From Actinomycetes bacterium (GTDB lineage: Bacteria; Actinomycetota; Actinomycetes; Mycobacteriales; Mycobacteriaceae), in contig JAHZJY010000190.1 in NCBI GenBank assembly GCA_022600695.1, positions 1 to 6,608 on the forward strand: a stretch of 6,608 bases of DNA, read 5' to 3'. The translations under genes and the position numbers were made by a program. The notes under the pieces are model-generated. The model was not told the origin of the DNA. It worked only from the letters and a program-made list of their open reading frames with translations, and did no database searches. Of the stretch, positions 5,903-6,608 are shown piece after piece (position 1 is the stretch's first letter; each line of letters begins with the position of its first letter).

Positions 5903-6608
5903 GTGCAGACACACGAGATCAGGAAGCGTTTTCTCGCCCACTTCGTCGATGCCGGCCATACGGAGGTACCCAGCGCCTCGGTGATCCTCGATGATCCCAA
6001 TCTGCTTTTCGTCAATGCCGGCATGGTCCAGTTCGTTCCCTACTTCCTGGGCCAGCGCACCCCGGCCTACAGCACCGCGACCAGTGTCCAGAAGTGCATT
6101 CGGACCCCGGACATCGACGAGGTCGGCATTACAACCCGGCACAACACCTTTTTTCAGATGGCCGGAAACTTCTCGTTCGGCGACTATTTCAAGCGCCGCG
6201 CGATCGAACTGGCCTGGACGCTGTTGACCAATCCGATTTCCGCGGGCGGGTACGGATTCGATCCCGAGCGGTTGTGGGCCACCGTGTTCTACGACGACGA
6301 CGAGGCCGTCCGGCTGTGGCAGGAGGTAGCCGGATTGCCATCCGAGCGCATCCAGCGCCGCGGCATGGCCGACAACTACTGGTCGATGGGTATTCCAGGT
6401 CCGTGCGGCCCGTGTTCGGAGATTTACTACGACCGCGGCCCGGAGTACGGCGTCGAGGGCGGCCCAGAGGTCAACGAGGACCGCTATATCGAGATCTGGA
6501 ACCTGGTCTTCATGCAGAACGAGCGCGGTGACGGCACCGGCAAGGACGACTTCGAGATTCTCGGCCCGCTGCCGCGCAAGAACATCGACACCGGCATGGG
6601 GGTCGAAC
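5903..6608 (+). CDS. alaS: Alanyl-tRNA synthetase, N-terminal part (cut by window end)
   Basis: Class IIc synthetase that charges tRNA(Ala) with alanine in the cytoplasm. The window holds 235 complete codons plus one base, open to the end; mycobacterial AlaRS is about 900 residues. Present are most of the aminoacylation core: motif 1 region [11 protein letters not shown] (34-44), motif 2 region [20 protein letters not shown] (65-84) and [12 protein letters not shown] (86-97), the alanine-site segment [16 protein letters not shown] (159-174), EIWNLVFMQ (197-205), and the start of motif 3 DTGMGVE (229-235). The tRNA-recognition, editing and C-Ala domains lie beyond the window. The GTG start at 5903 ([10 protein letters not shown]) matches the mycobacterial protein start as I recall it and has AAGGA 11 bases upstream. 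The frame is also open upstream to a GTG at 5804, but the extra residues ([10 protein letters not shown]...) look like untranslated leader. Identity is certain. Confidence 0.97.
   Translation, partial: MQTHEIRKRFLAHFVDAGHTEVPSASVILDDPNLLFVNAGMVQFVPYFLGQRTPAYSTATSVQKCIRTPDIDEVGITTRHNTFFQMAGNFSFGDYFKRRAIELAWTLLTNPISAGGYGFDPERLWATVFYDDDEAVRLWQEVAGLPSERIQRRGMADNYWSMGIPGPCGPCSEIYYDRGPEYGVEGGPEVNEDRYIEIWNLVFMQNERGDGTGKDDFEILGPLPRKNIDTGMGVE

Noticed and set aside
5869..6000. Short open frame (about 43 codons) beginning in the alaS leader and overlapping alaS out of frame
   Set aside because: It starts [10 protein letters not shown], has no Shine-Dalgarno and mostly repeats alaS codons shifted by one frame; nothing supports translation.

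Overview
The window reads as chromosomal core sequence from a mycobacterium (Mycobacterium or Mycolicibacterium, or a close relative). The base composition is roughly two-thirds GC. The AspRS, AlaRS and RarA proteins carry mycobacterial wording throughout, for example the AspRS tail [15 protein letters not shown] and the AlaRS start [13 protein letters not shown] starts and TANNNT -10 boxes placed for leaderless transcripts also fit. No tRNA, rRNA, CRISPR array, insertion sequence, prophage or recognisable defence or biosynthetic island was seen. I find no previously undescribed system; the interest lies in control sequences and in one poorly characterised gene.

Layout from left to right: (1) the 3' nine-tenths of aspS (+), whose first about 31 bases do not encode the expected AspRS sequence; (2) a condensation-fold acyltransferase gene (+) 16 bp behind aspS, probably cotranscribed with it; (3) a convergent LLM-class, probably F420-dependent, oxidoreductase gene (-); (4) an 81-bp divergent control region with a three-copy 14-bp tandem repeat; (5) rarA (+), a AAA+ replication-recombination ATPase; (6) a YjbQ-family gene (+); (7) a 130-bp gap with a possible promoter; (8) the first 235 codons of alaS (+), cut by the window end. 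No gene-free stretch exceeds 300 bases.

The synthetases (aspS, alaS) and rarA serve translation and replication-fork upkeep. The YjbQ gene between them may touch thiamine phosphate metabolism. The acyltransferase and the oxidoreductase look like lipid or cofactor-linked accessory enzymes. From memory of M. tuberculosis, the same landmarks (aspS Rv2572c, rarA-like Rv2559c, YjbQ-like Rv2556c, alaS Rv2555c) occur in the same relative order but with many more genes between them, so this arrangement is compact.

The best-supported regulatory reading is that rarA and yjbQ are each transcribed from a TANNNT box ending at -7 relative to the A or G of the start codon, which is the geometry of leaderless mycobacterial mRNAs. 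Less certain are a promoter with dyad symmetry before alaS, an extended -10-like box before the oxidoreductase gene, and a weak hairpin between the convergent genes.
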